A DNA stretch of 64,000 nt. It comes from Paulinella micropora. Lineage: Eukaryota > Cercozoa > Imbricatea > Euglyphida > Paulinellidae. Positions 36,501-47,780 of this stretch are shown here, piece by piece; position 1 is the stretch's first letter; each line of letters begins with the position of its first letter. The notes beneath the pieces are model-generated. The model saw only the letters and a list, made by a program, of their open reading frames with translations, searched no databases and was not told the DNA's origin. The translations under genes were made by a program, and so were the position numbers. Where the stretch lies: assembly GCA_019918135.1 (NCBI GenBank), contig WBZZ01005803.1, positions 252,001 to 316,000 on the forward strand. Reading direction: 5' to 3'.

Positions 36501-37300
36501 CGGCCGTCCCCGTAAGGCAAACGTCCTTCAAGGACGGGTCCTGGCTATTGCCGGACTGAATCAAAGCATAGACAAGGCATCTGACATCTTTGTCATTTTT
36601 GACACAGGGTGCAACACCTTGGGCTTGATTCACCCACGCTTGTCAGCACAGCTGAGCCTACTTGAGAGAGACTTGCCCAGCTTAACAGCTCGAACAGCTC
36701 AGGGGGTTATTACGATGGACAAAGGAGTAAGGTTGTATATTCGAGTTCTCAGCACGCGAGGCTGGGATGAAATATACCTCTATACTTCTCAACACGTTCC
36801 GGGTGCGGATATTTTGCTTGGTACTGCCCTGATCATGCAGACCAACATTTCGACGGATCGCCTTTTCTCCCTGATGGCCTCCGGCCAACAGTGGCCGGCT
36901 TTGCCGACACGAGCAGAAAACGAACAAATCCTTTTGGACGAGTTCGAAATCCTGACCCCGCCCCGAAAACCTGACGAGCACTTAGAACACGTTTTACGCA
37001 GCAGGACCATCCTAAGACATGGCCCCTGCCCAGAGACGGTCACGTTACTGGATCTCCCCTCAGATGATAATGAAGTGGAAGCTCAGCAACAAGACCTTAA
37101 GGAATGCCCTTTTAGCCTTCTTCCTTTGGTGGCTATCGCCACTGACGGAGACGACGACGAGGATAATAAGGAAGAGAAAAAGGAAAGCGATGACGCCGAG
37201 GAGGAAGACGATGGGGAGAACCCCACTACCCCACAGCGGCAAACGCGCTCACAAAACAGGTCGGAAAAATTATTTCGTGAATGGGATTTGCTTTTTTTAA
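33535..37300 (+). mobile_element. LTR-type retroelement fossil: gag and protease region
   Basis: Gag-like sequence runs from about 33,535, then a Ser/Glu-rich stretch, then a frame of about 600 codons from 35,548. That frame has a zinc-knuckle-like C-x2-C-x10-H-x4-C (CSYCQHFGKVD, about 36,140) and an aspartic-protease-like FVIFDTGCNTLGLI (about 36,585-36,630), followed by an acidic tail. Reverse transcriptase, RNase H and integrase are not seen, and no paired long terminal repeats are evident. It is an incomplete fossil; what remains looks comparatively well kept, with a few interruptions at most in the gag part. Family (Gypsy, Copia or other) cannot be told without pol. Confidence 0.7.
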
Positions 37301-37681
37301 GGGGGGGGGGAAGGGAGGGAGGGAAAAATTACAAAAAGGTTCGTTTTTAGCTTCCCAAAGGCAGTTGTGTGATACTTCGTATATCACAAACATAAAAATT
37401 GATAGGAATACGTTATGGAATTTGATTTCTGTTGGGTTGACTATAGAGCACAGAATTTTGAAAAGTCCGAGTAGACCCTACTCCGATTTTTTTTTGTGTG
37501 CACATAATTAAAAGTATCTGAGAGGGGGAAACCTTACTGAAAAGATCAACTAGGTCGCATCTGTTTGCGCTGCCGTTTTCACAAGAACTATCGGCAGCTC
37601 AAACAGACTGCACAGCAACAGTAATCTACGCCAAGCGCACAAGTAACGCAGAAGCCTATCGTACAACCTGTGTAAGTCTTC

Positions 37682-37928
37682 GTATGTTTCCACGCCGGGT
37701 TAGGTTATACGACCAGCTAGTATCATGACACGACGTGGAAACATACCAGGACTGCCAGTGGTACTTGTAATATCAGACTAGACCATCCGCGTCCGGGCGA
37801 GGTAGAAGTGTTAGACAAAATCAATATATCTAACAATGCTACCTCGCCCGAGTAACGTTGTCATCAGGCGCAGAAAATTTGCATTTCCAAGTCGCCAACA
37901 ATCGCGCAACTTAGAAATACAAATTTTC
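37682..37928. repeat. Cluster of three hairpins in the E3 left end
   Basis: Three consecutive inverted repeats lie here: 37,682-37,746 (13-bp perfect arms, GTATGTTTCCACG), 37,794-37,850 (12-bp perfect arms, CGGGCGAGGTAG, with a nested GTTAGA/TCTAAC stem) and 37,873-37,928 (15-bp arms with one mismatch, GAAAATTTGCATTTC). A fourth lies at 38,445-38,484 (TAATTGTCTACC, one mismatch). All differ in sequence from the E3 palindrome. Confidence 0.85.
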
Positions 37929-38842
37929 CAACAAGCAACAGTTCATCCTAACCCAGCTTCTTGTAGCCTTTCATTCTTTCCCTGAGTACGATGATTGAAA
38001 TATTTAAGGCAAGAAAAATTGTACTTGTGGGTGCACAATGGGGAAATCAAATGGAGACAAATGGTTGAGAAAATATTGACAGCAAGGTAGGGATTTTACC
38101 ATGCGGGCCTAGAGTGTGGTCTGGTCCTAACTGTAAACGTGGTCACCAATCCTTGAGACATGAGCTACCACGTCGACGGTGCTTTTGTCAGCGCTTCTGA
38201 TATTGTTTCAGTGCTGGAGCAGAAGCGATCAAAAAACCAAAATAACGAACCAAGGAAGAAGGAACGAGAAGATCCCGTCCGAAGAAGCAAAGAAAAAAAT
38301 CAGGGTTGACGTATCTGAATGCAGTGAAGTAATTTTGAATATTTACCTCAGTGAATTTAGACCGAGAAAGAAGGAATTATTCCGTAGTACGTTCGATCTC
38401 GCGTAAAAGCAGCCAAACACGCCACATCATCGTCGTTGTGCATTGTTAATTGTCTACCGCTGTCTGCAGGTGGTAGATAATTACCAAGGCGCCAGTAACT
38501 GAGGAAACAGTCCATCCGCAGAGGACCAAGTTTCCTACTTTATTTTTTCGAGCAAAGCTTAAATGATTTCTATCACTGGAAATACACTTGTGGGCAGTAA
38601 TTTCAGAGAGGTTAACCATATCCTTGCAAGTCATATTTTCAGGAGTAGGGTCTACTCCGACTTTTTTTTTGTGATCACTCACTCATTGCAGCCGGCTTGT
38701 AATTTACAATATCCAGTTTATGGACTCCCAGCCTAACTGATGAAAGAATCTCTAAAAAACATTCCCAGCTCTGGCGCGGCTTGCTGAATTTGTTACTCTG
38801 TCGTAATTGTTTTAACAAGTCAGGAGCTGATAACAATCTAAC

Positions 38843-41800
38843 TCAAATTAGACAAAACATATATTTCTTGCCAACACCTAAGATTGGGTATCCCATTTCA
38901 AAAGTAAAGCATTCAACATTACAATTTCCTTTTGTTGCTTTTTTTTTGGGCGGTTCTTCTCCAGAGGAGGAGCCTTCATCGTCCGATTCAGATGAAGAGC
39001 TCGATTCGGAGCTCGAAGTTTCAGAGATCTTAGAAATGTTCTTCTTGACATCATTGATCCTGCGCTGGTTTCTTGAGCGCGCGTGCTCAACAGCCTGAAC
39101 GATGTCCATACCTGGAAGATTCAGGAGCCTAACGTCTGTCGTGATGAGTCTCACCACTGTGTCCCTTATTTTTTGGTGTCTTTTGTCAGTATGTCGACCT
39201 CTTTTCCCCAGTGAACGATCAGTGGCGGGTTAAATTTACGACCTTGTACCAAGTTGGACCCATCCGCGGCGCAAAGGAAAAAGTTTTCGTCTGGCGTGAT
39301 CTTGAATCGGACCTCAAGATTGGGATCCTTACCTTGTCTGCGCAACCTCTCCATGGCCTGCTGATCTTTTGCGGTGAGCTTTTCTTTTTTCTCAACGTAC
39401 CTGCCCAAGAACACGTCTTCTTCCTGCCCAAACCATCGCACCCTCATCCGGGTAGCATGCTTGTGCCGATCCTTGAAGATGTTAACGACCTTGAACAGAC
39501 AAACTGGCTGCTGTGCCGCTTCGCCTCCTTGGCCATACTCCACCTTTGCCAACACCATGTCCTGGGGCTGCAAGTAGCTCTTGCGTTTCTTGACCAGACT
39601 GGTTTTCAAATCGTCCTTCTTTTTCTCCTTGCCCTGTGTAGGTCGACCAGCGTCTGGAAAGGGAAGCTCGAAACGATCCAGCTCCTCGATATTTCCTTCG
39701 CGTGCGTTTTCCGCATTAAGCAGGTGAAAAACACCGCCAGGGCGAACATCCCTCGTGTCGACTGCCTGTGAAGGTCGAGAATTTTGAAGGCGACCACGTT
39801 CGATGAAAAGATCCCTTCATTATCGTTGCCAACCGGTTGCCTCAATCTGGAAGTCTGAGCATTATTTGTAGCTGTTAATTGCCGCTCGGTTTGCACAGTA
39901 CCGGAGCCAAATCCTCCAGAAAAAGATTTTTCTGTCTGCGCTTGGTGCATAACATTGTCAGGGCGAGGTTGTTGCTCTACATCTTCCCCAGATCCGACGT
40001 CCATGGCTTCAGGTTCTTGCGCAGATTCCTCCTGCTCAGGCTAAAAAGCAGATAAGGAACAGCATTTAGATTCAAAGTTTGTTTCACAAGTTTCAAATGT
40101 CGGAGTAGACCCTACTTCGACTTTTTTTGTGTGTTATTGTTTCGATATCAAGTTACACAGCAAAAGTAGTATGCAAAAACAGCAAACAACAAAACATAGC
40201 AAACTGAACAGCATGGCTTGACCTCTTGTTTTCCTTCAGGGTCGTTGTCCTCAAGCAGTTGTTTGTAAAACACCCACGCATCTTCACCGGTGGTTTCCTC
40301 GTCCAAGATTAAGTTGAATGTGCAGACTTCATCTCCATGCAGCAGATGTCTTTGGATTGCGTGTATTGCGTTTGTTTTCTTGGCGCGAGTGATTTTATTT
40401 TCTTCATCAGAAAGTTTTTTACTGATGACGACGTCTCTTTGCGCCGATGCCCGCTCCAAGCATTCTTGACAGTCCTCCGACTGTTGCTTTAACTCTTTCG
40501 CACGAAACTTTCGCCAGTGGCGCAGCGTGTTTTCGGTCGGCTCACGACGCCAACTTCTTCGTTTTCCAGGCCCTTCCTGCCAATGCTCTGCAGCGGAAGT
40601 CGGAATCGAAATCCTCCTCTTGCAATTCACTCTCGTTCTGTTTGAGATGTCTGGCAAGGTTGGAGATGACATTGTCAAGCTCCGTTATGGAAAACAGGGA
40701 AATAGCTGGAACAACGTAGAGTTGTCTGGGCAGCACGAGCTGAATGTTTTCTTCTGACGGTATCCAACATTCCATGCGCATCCATTCTTTGGTCTGTAGG
40801 CGCACCTGCCCTCGTTCATCGACACAGGTAACATCAAACAAGAACCTGGATATCGCGAGATCCATGAAAAATCGTTTTGTTGAAACGATCTCCCACTTCG
40901 TAGAAGCGTTTGAAGTTGACAATCTAGTTGCGCTTGAGCACAACAGCGTGGATGCAATCTTCAGGCAGAGCTCTCCGACAAGCTGCCATCAGTTCAGGAA
41001 AAGTGAGCACAGAATTTTTTCCCAGGTATCTGGAGATCCAAGAAAACTGCTGGTCGACGTCGGCGTGGGTATGGCCCGCGGCCAGAAAGCTGATTTCTAA
41101 CTGCTTGAGAACCTCTGCTTGGACAAGAGAAGCCGCCCACGCGAAAAAAACGTGCGTTTTGTTGTCTGAGTTGGTGTTGTCCATCTGGATGAACAGGTAT
41201 GGTGCAACTCGACCTTTCGTTTTTTTCAGGAAACGAAAGGAGTCCATCAAGCAAGTGATAGTCGTGTCGGCAGTGTGCGGTACATCTGCGGGTGCAACAT
41301 ACAAGCAGGATCCCACCCCAACTAGCACACAGATGACTCGTGCTTGGGTAGTCTGGGCCTGTTGTTCTCGGTCCCTCTTTCCGTTGGCAAATGAAACGGC
41401 AGTTTTCGCTTGGTCCATACCATCGATCGCCATGCTGGCATAATACATCCAGTGATGGGTCGCCTTCTTGACGTGGTCTGCGTAGACCTGCCTGTCCTGA
41501 CGAAGCTCTTGGAAATGTTCAGACCTGCGACGAACCTCGAGAATCTCTTCTTTGGTTTGCGCTGCCAAAAGAAGATCAAAGGTTTCTTTGCAAAAACCAC
41601 ATTTTCCAATGGGAGCATGCTTCTTGATGCGAAGATTCCAGAACTGCGATGGTTTGTGCTTGGTTCCTTTCCAAACCTTGCGGAACATGGATTCACTCTT
41701 CTTCCAGTCTACCCACGGATACTCGATTTCTGCCTGATGGATTGCACACCTCCAGTACTCTCTCGTGCTCTGGTACGGTAAGTACGTAAACTTAGACGCA

Positions 41801-43126
41801 GGGTCCTGCTCTCCAATTTCCTTCTATCAAAATGCACAAAAAAATGCGCGAAATACGAGATTGTGTAAAAATTTTGGAGCAATCACAGTGAGCATACATC
41901 GGAGTAGGGTCTGCTCCGACATTTTTTTTGTGATGAATTATTTCTCGAACAATGAGCTTCATGATTAAACACATTTATAACATCTGTATAACAAAAAACA
42001 AAAAAATGATTTTCCAGCTAACTTACCTTGGCATCTTGAAGGTATTTAATGAAGAAGCCTTCCTTCAAGCCGTCTCGATCACCTGCAATATCCGCCCGAA
42101 GAAATCTTCGTTGGTTCGGGTTAGCGAGATGGATACCCCAATACACATTCCATCGATGATGGGTTAAACCATAGATTCGACGGACGCAAGCTCTGCAAAA
42201 TTGGAACTGGCAGACGAGTGCAGTTGTCAAGCCTCCTTGTACCTTGATGTTTCTATTACTGCGCATGAGTTCCAAAATAACTTCACTCTGCTGTACTCTT
42301 CGCAATTTGCAGAAACGAAGCCTTTTCATTGCAAGACGATTGATCAATTCTGGAGTTTGATCTTCTTCCGACACGAGGCAGCATTGCTTGATGCGATCAA
42401 GATCAACGTCCCATGAATCAGCAAGGGCGGCCTTGGGATATCTGAACAAATTGTATTCATATTTTTAATGGAAAATTTTAAAAAATATAATTTCAAATAC
42501 TCATCTCAAAAGAAAAGTCGGAGTAGACCCTACTCCAAGAAAATAAAATACTTTAATTGCAACAGTAAACGAAGCTCATAGTGAAATAATAAGGATCACA
42601 CATCAGAAAAAAAAATTGGAGTAGACCCTACTCAGAGAAAAGAAAAAACAGCACAATATGGAGAAGACATTTCTGACACGTCCATAAAGATACTTTTTAC
42701 CTTCGCAATCGACGCGATTTTTTCTCTTCTAGATCACGATGGGGATCATTGGCGGGCTCCTCGTCTTCAAGTCCACCATCTCGAAGCACAACTGGTTCTT
42801 GAAAGGAATCACCCAGAACAGTTTTTGCTAAAGTTGCAAAATCAAGCTCATGTTCTGTTTCCACGTCGTCGACGTGGCTGCAGGAATGCAAATGCATGTG
42901 TTTTCCGATATCTTGCGGTGCAAGGATCTCTCTATCCTTTTTGTGAGTCCGAAAACATGGATATCGAAGAGAAAGACGGGCTGCTGGAACTAGACGTGGA
43001 AGGAACACTACTGATTGACAACCTGTGCCCTCTTGCTAGCGCACGGCGTGCAGAAGAAGACGCGATGCTTGCTGTAGATGAGCTATTTCCAGGCGCCGAT
43101 GAAACATCGCGATTTTGAGGGTGCAT
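38843..43126 (-). pseudogene. DUF7869-type RNase H-like putative transposase, E3 (decayed)
   Basis: Exon 1 runs from about 43,126/43,008 to 42,700 (DIGKHMHLHSCSHVDDV), exon 2 about 42,443-42,028 (RIKQCCLVSEEDQTPELINRL, CVRRIYGLTHHRWNVYWG), exon 3 about 41,825-40,224, and a further exon from 40,039 leftward. Exon 3 has GKCGFC, AIDGMDQAKTAVSFANG, FIQMDNTNSDNKTHVFFAW (41,190-41,135) and GHTHADVDQQFSWIS (about 41,076-41,030). The C-terminal part includes QDMVLAKVEYGQGG and RVRWFGQEEDVFLGRYVEKK, faintly like a BAH or chromo-type module, then an acidic Ser-rich end near 38.95 kb. The introns at 42,443-42,700 (two), 41,826-42,027 and 40,040-40,223 all carry E3 palindromes. A TAG replaces the Trp seen in E1 near 40,925, with frame changes near 40,860 and 39,740. 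Confidence 0.78.
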
Positions 43127-43683
43127 GGAAAAGTCGAAAAGGTGTCAAATTGGAAAAAAAAATCCAAAAAATGCCTTTTTCCGGGCTCACAGACAAAAAT
43201 AACTGAATGGAGTCTACTCGGACGATTTCAGCATTTTGGTGTTTGTAGGAAAACCAATTTATGACGATGACAAGAAAAGCCTCCTTTTTTTGTTTTTGTT
43301 GAAAATTTGATTTTTTGGAGGGAATTTCAAATCAAGATTTCAATTTAAAGGCACTTGCCACGTTCCTTTGCTCAAATGCGGCAAAGGAGAAATAAGTGTA
43401 GGAAAAATTGGTACTGAACGGTGCTCATGGCTAAAAAAAAATTCCGGCAGAGAAAAACGGAAAGCAAAAATGGTCCAATTTATCATTGCGCCATTTACAA
43501 CGTTCAGGCCTAAATTTTTTTGGCACGCTCCGAATTTTACAGGTCGCGCGTCCCTTGGGTCATGTGTTTCCTCACATCTCGACTTGGGATCAAAGTCGAA
43601 AGTGCCTACTGAGACGGGTACAGACCCTGCTCTTGACTGGCTCGAACACCATTATTTTTTGGTATCAGGTGCAATTGCTTGAA
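43127..43683. promoter_or_regulatory. Divergent promoter region of E3
   Basis: A gap of about 560 bp between the two head-to-head first exons. It holds a half-palindrome (GGAGTCTACTCGG, 43,208). No core promoter motif is obvious. The regulatory role is inferred from position. Confidence 0.4.
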
Positions 43684-44878
43684 GATGCCGAGAACGCGAG
43701 GTGGTAAAACACCTGTTACTAAGGAGACCAAGACGAGACCAACTGCTTCCAACAGAGCAGTCGGAGCGGGCCGTTCGCGTACGAACGCGGTAAATTTTTT
43801 TACCTCGATTTCTTATCACAAAAAAAAAGTCGGAGTAGGGTCTACTATGTTTTTTGATTTTTGTTTGTTCACAGGCAAACGAGTACAGCGTTCCATGCAC
43901 AAAAGCCGAGATGACGATTGCTGTGCTTCCCTCGCAACCTCGCAGGGGCAAGGGAGGAGCTCCTGAAATGAGGTGGAACATCAAACCCTTGGAACAGGAT
44001 GCAGGGCAGGTCCAGTTGGACCCTGAAACAGACATCGAGAAGATTCTTTTCGATCCAACTGAATTGGAGACCAAGATTTTTTGCAACAATGGCAAGCGGT
44101 ACGTCATGTCTGTAATTTTGTATCAATCACATTCTTGGAAATTTACTGTTTCAGCCAATTTTTTTTTATGTGTTGTTTTTTAAAAAATTTTAAATCAAAA
44201 TCCTCAATTTTTTGGTTTGTGATAACTAGGTACTCCGTCGTGAGCTCAGATTTCATTTCTCCAACTCAAGGTTTGAGATCTTTACTTGTTCATGGTGTTC
44301 AGGAAGAGTGGCCCAAGGTACTTTTCAGCCTCTTTTTTACCAAAAAACCGTTACTTTTCCCATACAGCGTCCCATGTTTTTATCACAACATATAATTTTG
44401 ATGGCCGGACAGTCATATTTTCATGTTGTGATAATGTATCTTGTCACACAATCTGAAAAAATAGGAGTAGACCCTACTCAGACTTTGTTTCTGTGATGAC
44501 TGCTAAAATTTCGTTGTTGCTTTTGGTGTGATTTTGGTCCTTCAAGGAAAAAAGGAATTTTTGCGTATTCACAGAGCTTTGATTTTGTGTTCAGTTGTTC
44601 GCCAAGTGGTCCGCATTGAAACTTGCAAGCAAAGAGGAACTACAAAATGTGGTCTTGGACGAGTCCAAGAAGGAATACTGCTTTTTCTCTATGCTTACCG
44701 CGCTCAATAACAACCATTGGAGTGCCAAAGTGAAAAAACTGAAACAAGCATGGTAACTTTTCCTTTCCTTTTGTTGCTTTTCAAGCTTCTCTGATGTCTC
44801 GGCCGTTTCACACACAAAAAAAAATCGGAGTAGACCCTACTCCTACAAATTATATTTTTTGACAGGAGCAAGCCGGGA
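43684..44878 (+). pseudogene. Rightward gene of E3, truncated on the right
   Basis: Exon 1 is 43,684-43,789 (MPRTRGGKTPVTKETK), exon 2 43,876-44,099 (CTKAEMTIAVLPSQ...APEMRWNIKPL), exon 3 about 44,231-44,316 (YSVVSSDFISPTQGL), exon 4 about 44,595-44,756 (FAKWSALKLASKEELQ), and exon 5 begins at 44,867 and is cut off. Exons 1-3 match those of the E1 rightward gene in order and splice position. Introns at 43,790-43,875, about 44,317-44,594 and 44,757-44,866 hold an E3 palindrome; the intron at 44,100-44,230 does not. The region of E1 carrying the possible ParB-like segment is not present because of the truncation. Function unknown. Confidence 0.6.
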
Positions 44879-45065
44879 GGAGGTTCGTGTCTCTTGCAAA
44901 TTATTTAAATCATTGATATTTTATTCAGAAATCTGTTCATATCCATTATGAAATAGTAATAACATTTGCCTTCACTTGAACCTCTCGTTGAGTGATAGCA
45001 AGAGTGTAATGATTGAGACCAACATTTGCAGTAGTAGCCATCATCTCCCAGCGTCTCTCTTGAGA

Positions 45066-46320
45066 AAGGGCAATTTCTAAAAGTATATCGTAGCAAAGTG
45101 TGTCAGTGATCACTTCACGGAAACCTAACCACTTTTTTAGCGGCGGGGCCGGCCTGAAAGATCACGCGAAGAACATTTTGAACGGGCCGGCCTGTCTTTT
45201 TTGCGGAAACGCACCCTTTTTTTAGTATGAATTCCACTTAGAAAAAATCGGGCCGCCCGGTTTTTCTATAGAAAAAAAATTGAAACTTTGCCTAGTCTGT
45301 AGTGGTAAAAATAAAAACTCTTTGAGACATGTGATCACATAGTGTGTTTTTTCTAATATGCTTTATATTTCTGTAGTAGTAAGACTGTAGTACTAGCTAT
45401 AGACGGGCGATCCCCTGTCATATTCTCGTTTCTAAAAGTATATCGTAGCCAAGTGTGTCCGTGATCACTTTACGGAAACCTAACCACTTTTTTAGCGGCG
45501 GGGCCGGCCTGAAAGATCACGGGAAGAATATTTTGGACGGGCCGGCCTGTCTTTTTTGCGGAAACGCAACCTTTTTTCAGTATGAATTCCATTTAGAAAA
45601 AATCGGGCCGCCTGGTTTTTCTATAGAAAAAGAAAAAAAAATTAAAACTTTACCTAGTATGTAGTGGTAAAAATACAAACTCTTTGGGACGTGTGATCAC
45701 ATACTGTATTTTTCTAATATACTTTATATTTCTGTAGTAGTAAGACTGTATTACTAGCTATAGACGGGCGATCCCCTGTCATATTCTCGTTTCTAAAAGT
45801 ATATCGTAACCAAGTGTCCGTCCGTCTGTGATCACTTTCACGGAAACCTAACCACTTTTTTAGCGGCGGGGCCGGCCTGAAAGATCAAGGGAAAATATTT
45901 TGGACGGGCCGGTCTGTCTTTTTTGCGGAAACGCAACCTTTTTTGGACGGGCCGGCCTGTCTTTTTTGTGGAAACGCAACCTTTTTTCGCTATGAATTCC
46001 ACTTGGAAAAAACGGACCGCACTGTTATGAAAAAAAACTAAAGTTTTTGAAACTTTCCCTAGTCTGTAGTGGTAAAAATAAAAAACTCTTTAGGACGGGC
46101 GATCCACTTTGTGTTTTTTTTTCTAATTTAGCTAATAAGCTATTTCTATACTAGGTAGACTAGCTATAGACAGATAGACGGGCGATCCCCTGTCATATTC
46201 GAATTTGGCACTGCCAGTCCTATCGATAAATTCTATTATATTCTGGTGGACGGGTTGGTAGTGGGACTGGCAGTCCCTGTCATATTCTCGTTTCTAAAAG
46301 TATATCGTACCCAAGGTCCA
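45066..46320. repeat. Tandem repeat of ~358 bp (three units plus a rearranged end)
   Basis: TTTCTAAAAGTATATCGTA recurs at 45,072, 45,429, 45,789 and 46,290 (spacings 357, 360 and 501). Each unit contains CACGGAAACCTAACCACTTT, GCGGCGGGGCCGGCCTGAAA and AGACGGGCGATCCCCTGTCA. The third unit has an internal duplication of the GGACGGGCCGGCCTGTC block. No credible coding sequence. Confidence 0.92.
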
Positions 46321-47780
46321 AGTTTTAAGATCAGGGTCCTTCCCTGTTGATCTCAAAAACCCCCCTTTTCACCTTCAGGTTCCTTTTTACGTAAACGAAT
46401 GTAAGCACTGCTCACACACAGTACTGATCGTCGAGAAGCTACTTAAAACACACCTCACCCAGACACAGTCAACAACAGTGACTGAGCTGGTTCCCAGAGA
46501 GTGCGTCGTTCCAATTCCAATTCCTAGTGAGTTCGATAAGAGGCAAAGGGACTCCAAATGTATTAAGACCGCAGGTCTAACCCTTACGAGCTCAAAGGAA
46601 AATAAAAAGGAATTTAATAAAAGATTGAACACAACTGGTTCAGTACTAACAGCCACTTCTAAGATAGAAAGGGTTGTCAGGAATGACCCAAACAACAAGC
46701 CAAAGGGAAAACACCGCAAAAACGGAGTGTTTCTATGACCGGTTCAACTGACACGATGCGTTACGTCCGTAACCTGCACAAATGCCAAAACATACCAAAA
46801 ACCATAACCCATAAGTGCAATTCCCCTTATTTAGCCATAAATTCCCAGTCACGGGAAAAACTGCCAAATTTCACGTAAAAGGATCGGGTCAACGCTATTA
46901 ATGTGGGAGGTTGATGAATACAAATGCTACCGAAAGGTGTAGCATACATTATAATAACCTATTCCACTCCGGTAAACGGTTAAGTGCAAAATATAGGAGT
47001 TAAGGTCCTAGGGGACTCTAAGCATTCAAGCTTCCTTCCCCTATTCCTTATCCTAATACACATTAAAACCGGAAGTATTGTTCAAAACCGGAAACGTAAT
47101 AAGAATTCATCTTAAATACATTTAATATTAACAAGGAATCACTTCCAAGAGTGAATTCCCGTAAAAAACAATAGCGTAAAAACGATGTAGTATACCGTGG
47201 GTGTTACAACGCTACATGCGTCGAAGATTCAAGACTCCTGCTCAGCTCCTGGCACTCCCGGCCTGACTCGGGCTTGCGTGTGATAAATCATCCGACTCTG
47301 CCAGTGTGCGTTGGAAGGTTAACTACGTTTACCGTTAGTAATTGCTTTATAAGTGGGGAAGTAATTTATTCGTATAGTCGAATGACCGTGTAGTTCTAGT
47401 CAATAGTATGATGAGTAACGGACGTAACGGTCTTCAAGTTAGTATTGGCATTCAGGATTGGACAATCATTGTGTAATAATTACAGTCGTGCGGACTTTTA
47501 TTCTGAATCAGTTTCGTTACTACCTATGAGTTGTCAGTTCTGCTATCTACTTGCTCCCGTGACTGCGGATTAAAGTGTCGCTTGGGCATCGCGGCTTCTA
47601 ACGAAGTCTCTCAGCAAACCGGAGTGTAAAAGGTACTAGGTCCGTGAGTGACCGGGTAATTACCTAATCCGTGGCAACGGTTATGAGCCGCTGGGAAAGC
47701 GATTTTCGGTACAATGCGGCCGGTTAGCATGAGACAGTTGATGTCTCACACACCGGTGTTTAGCGGAAACAAAAAAGGAT
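46321..47780. other. Non-coding stretch with LTR-like block
   Basis: A short ORF (46,478-46,738, rich in Lys and Thr) is not recognisable. About 47,580-47,690 matches 27,140-27,240 in the opposite sense. Together with the gene-like sequence that follows, the 46.9-47.8 kb interval could be an LTR and leader of an old retroelement, but I see no second LTR, primer-binding site or pol, so this is weak. Confidence 0.3.

Larger units (their letters stand above)
37464..44850. repeat. E3-specific palindrome family CGGAGTAG-ACC-CTACTCCG (9 copies)
   Basis: Copies lie at 37,464, 38,640, 40,099, 41,899, 42,513, 42,606, 43,818, 44,446 and 44,811, each flanked by A-rich sequence on one side and T-rich on the other, often followed by GTGTG or GTGAT. 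The three-base spacer reads ACC or GGT, so copies have an orientation. Seven lie in introns of the two E3 genes, and two lie in the left non-coding end. Confidence 0.92.
37440..44880. mobile_element. Element E3: relative of E1 with a private CGGAGTAG palindrome
   Basis: E3 has the E1 layout: a leftward DUF7869-type gene from about 43.1 kb to 38.85 kb, a ~560-bp central region, and a rightward gene starting at 43,684. Its borders are set by the private palindrome (first at 37,464, last at 44,850). The rightward gene stops abruptly at about 44,880, where unrelated sequence begins, so E3 is truncated on the right. The left 1.4 kb is non-coding and rich in hairpins. The leftward gene has a stop in place of a conserved Trp and nearby frame changes, so the copy is decayed. 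Confidence 0.65.
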
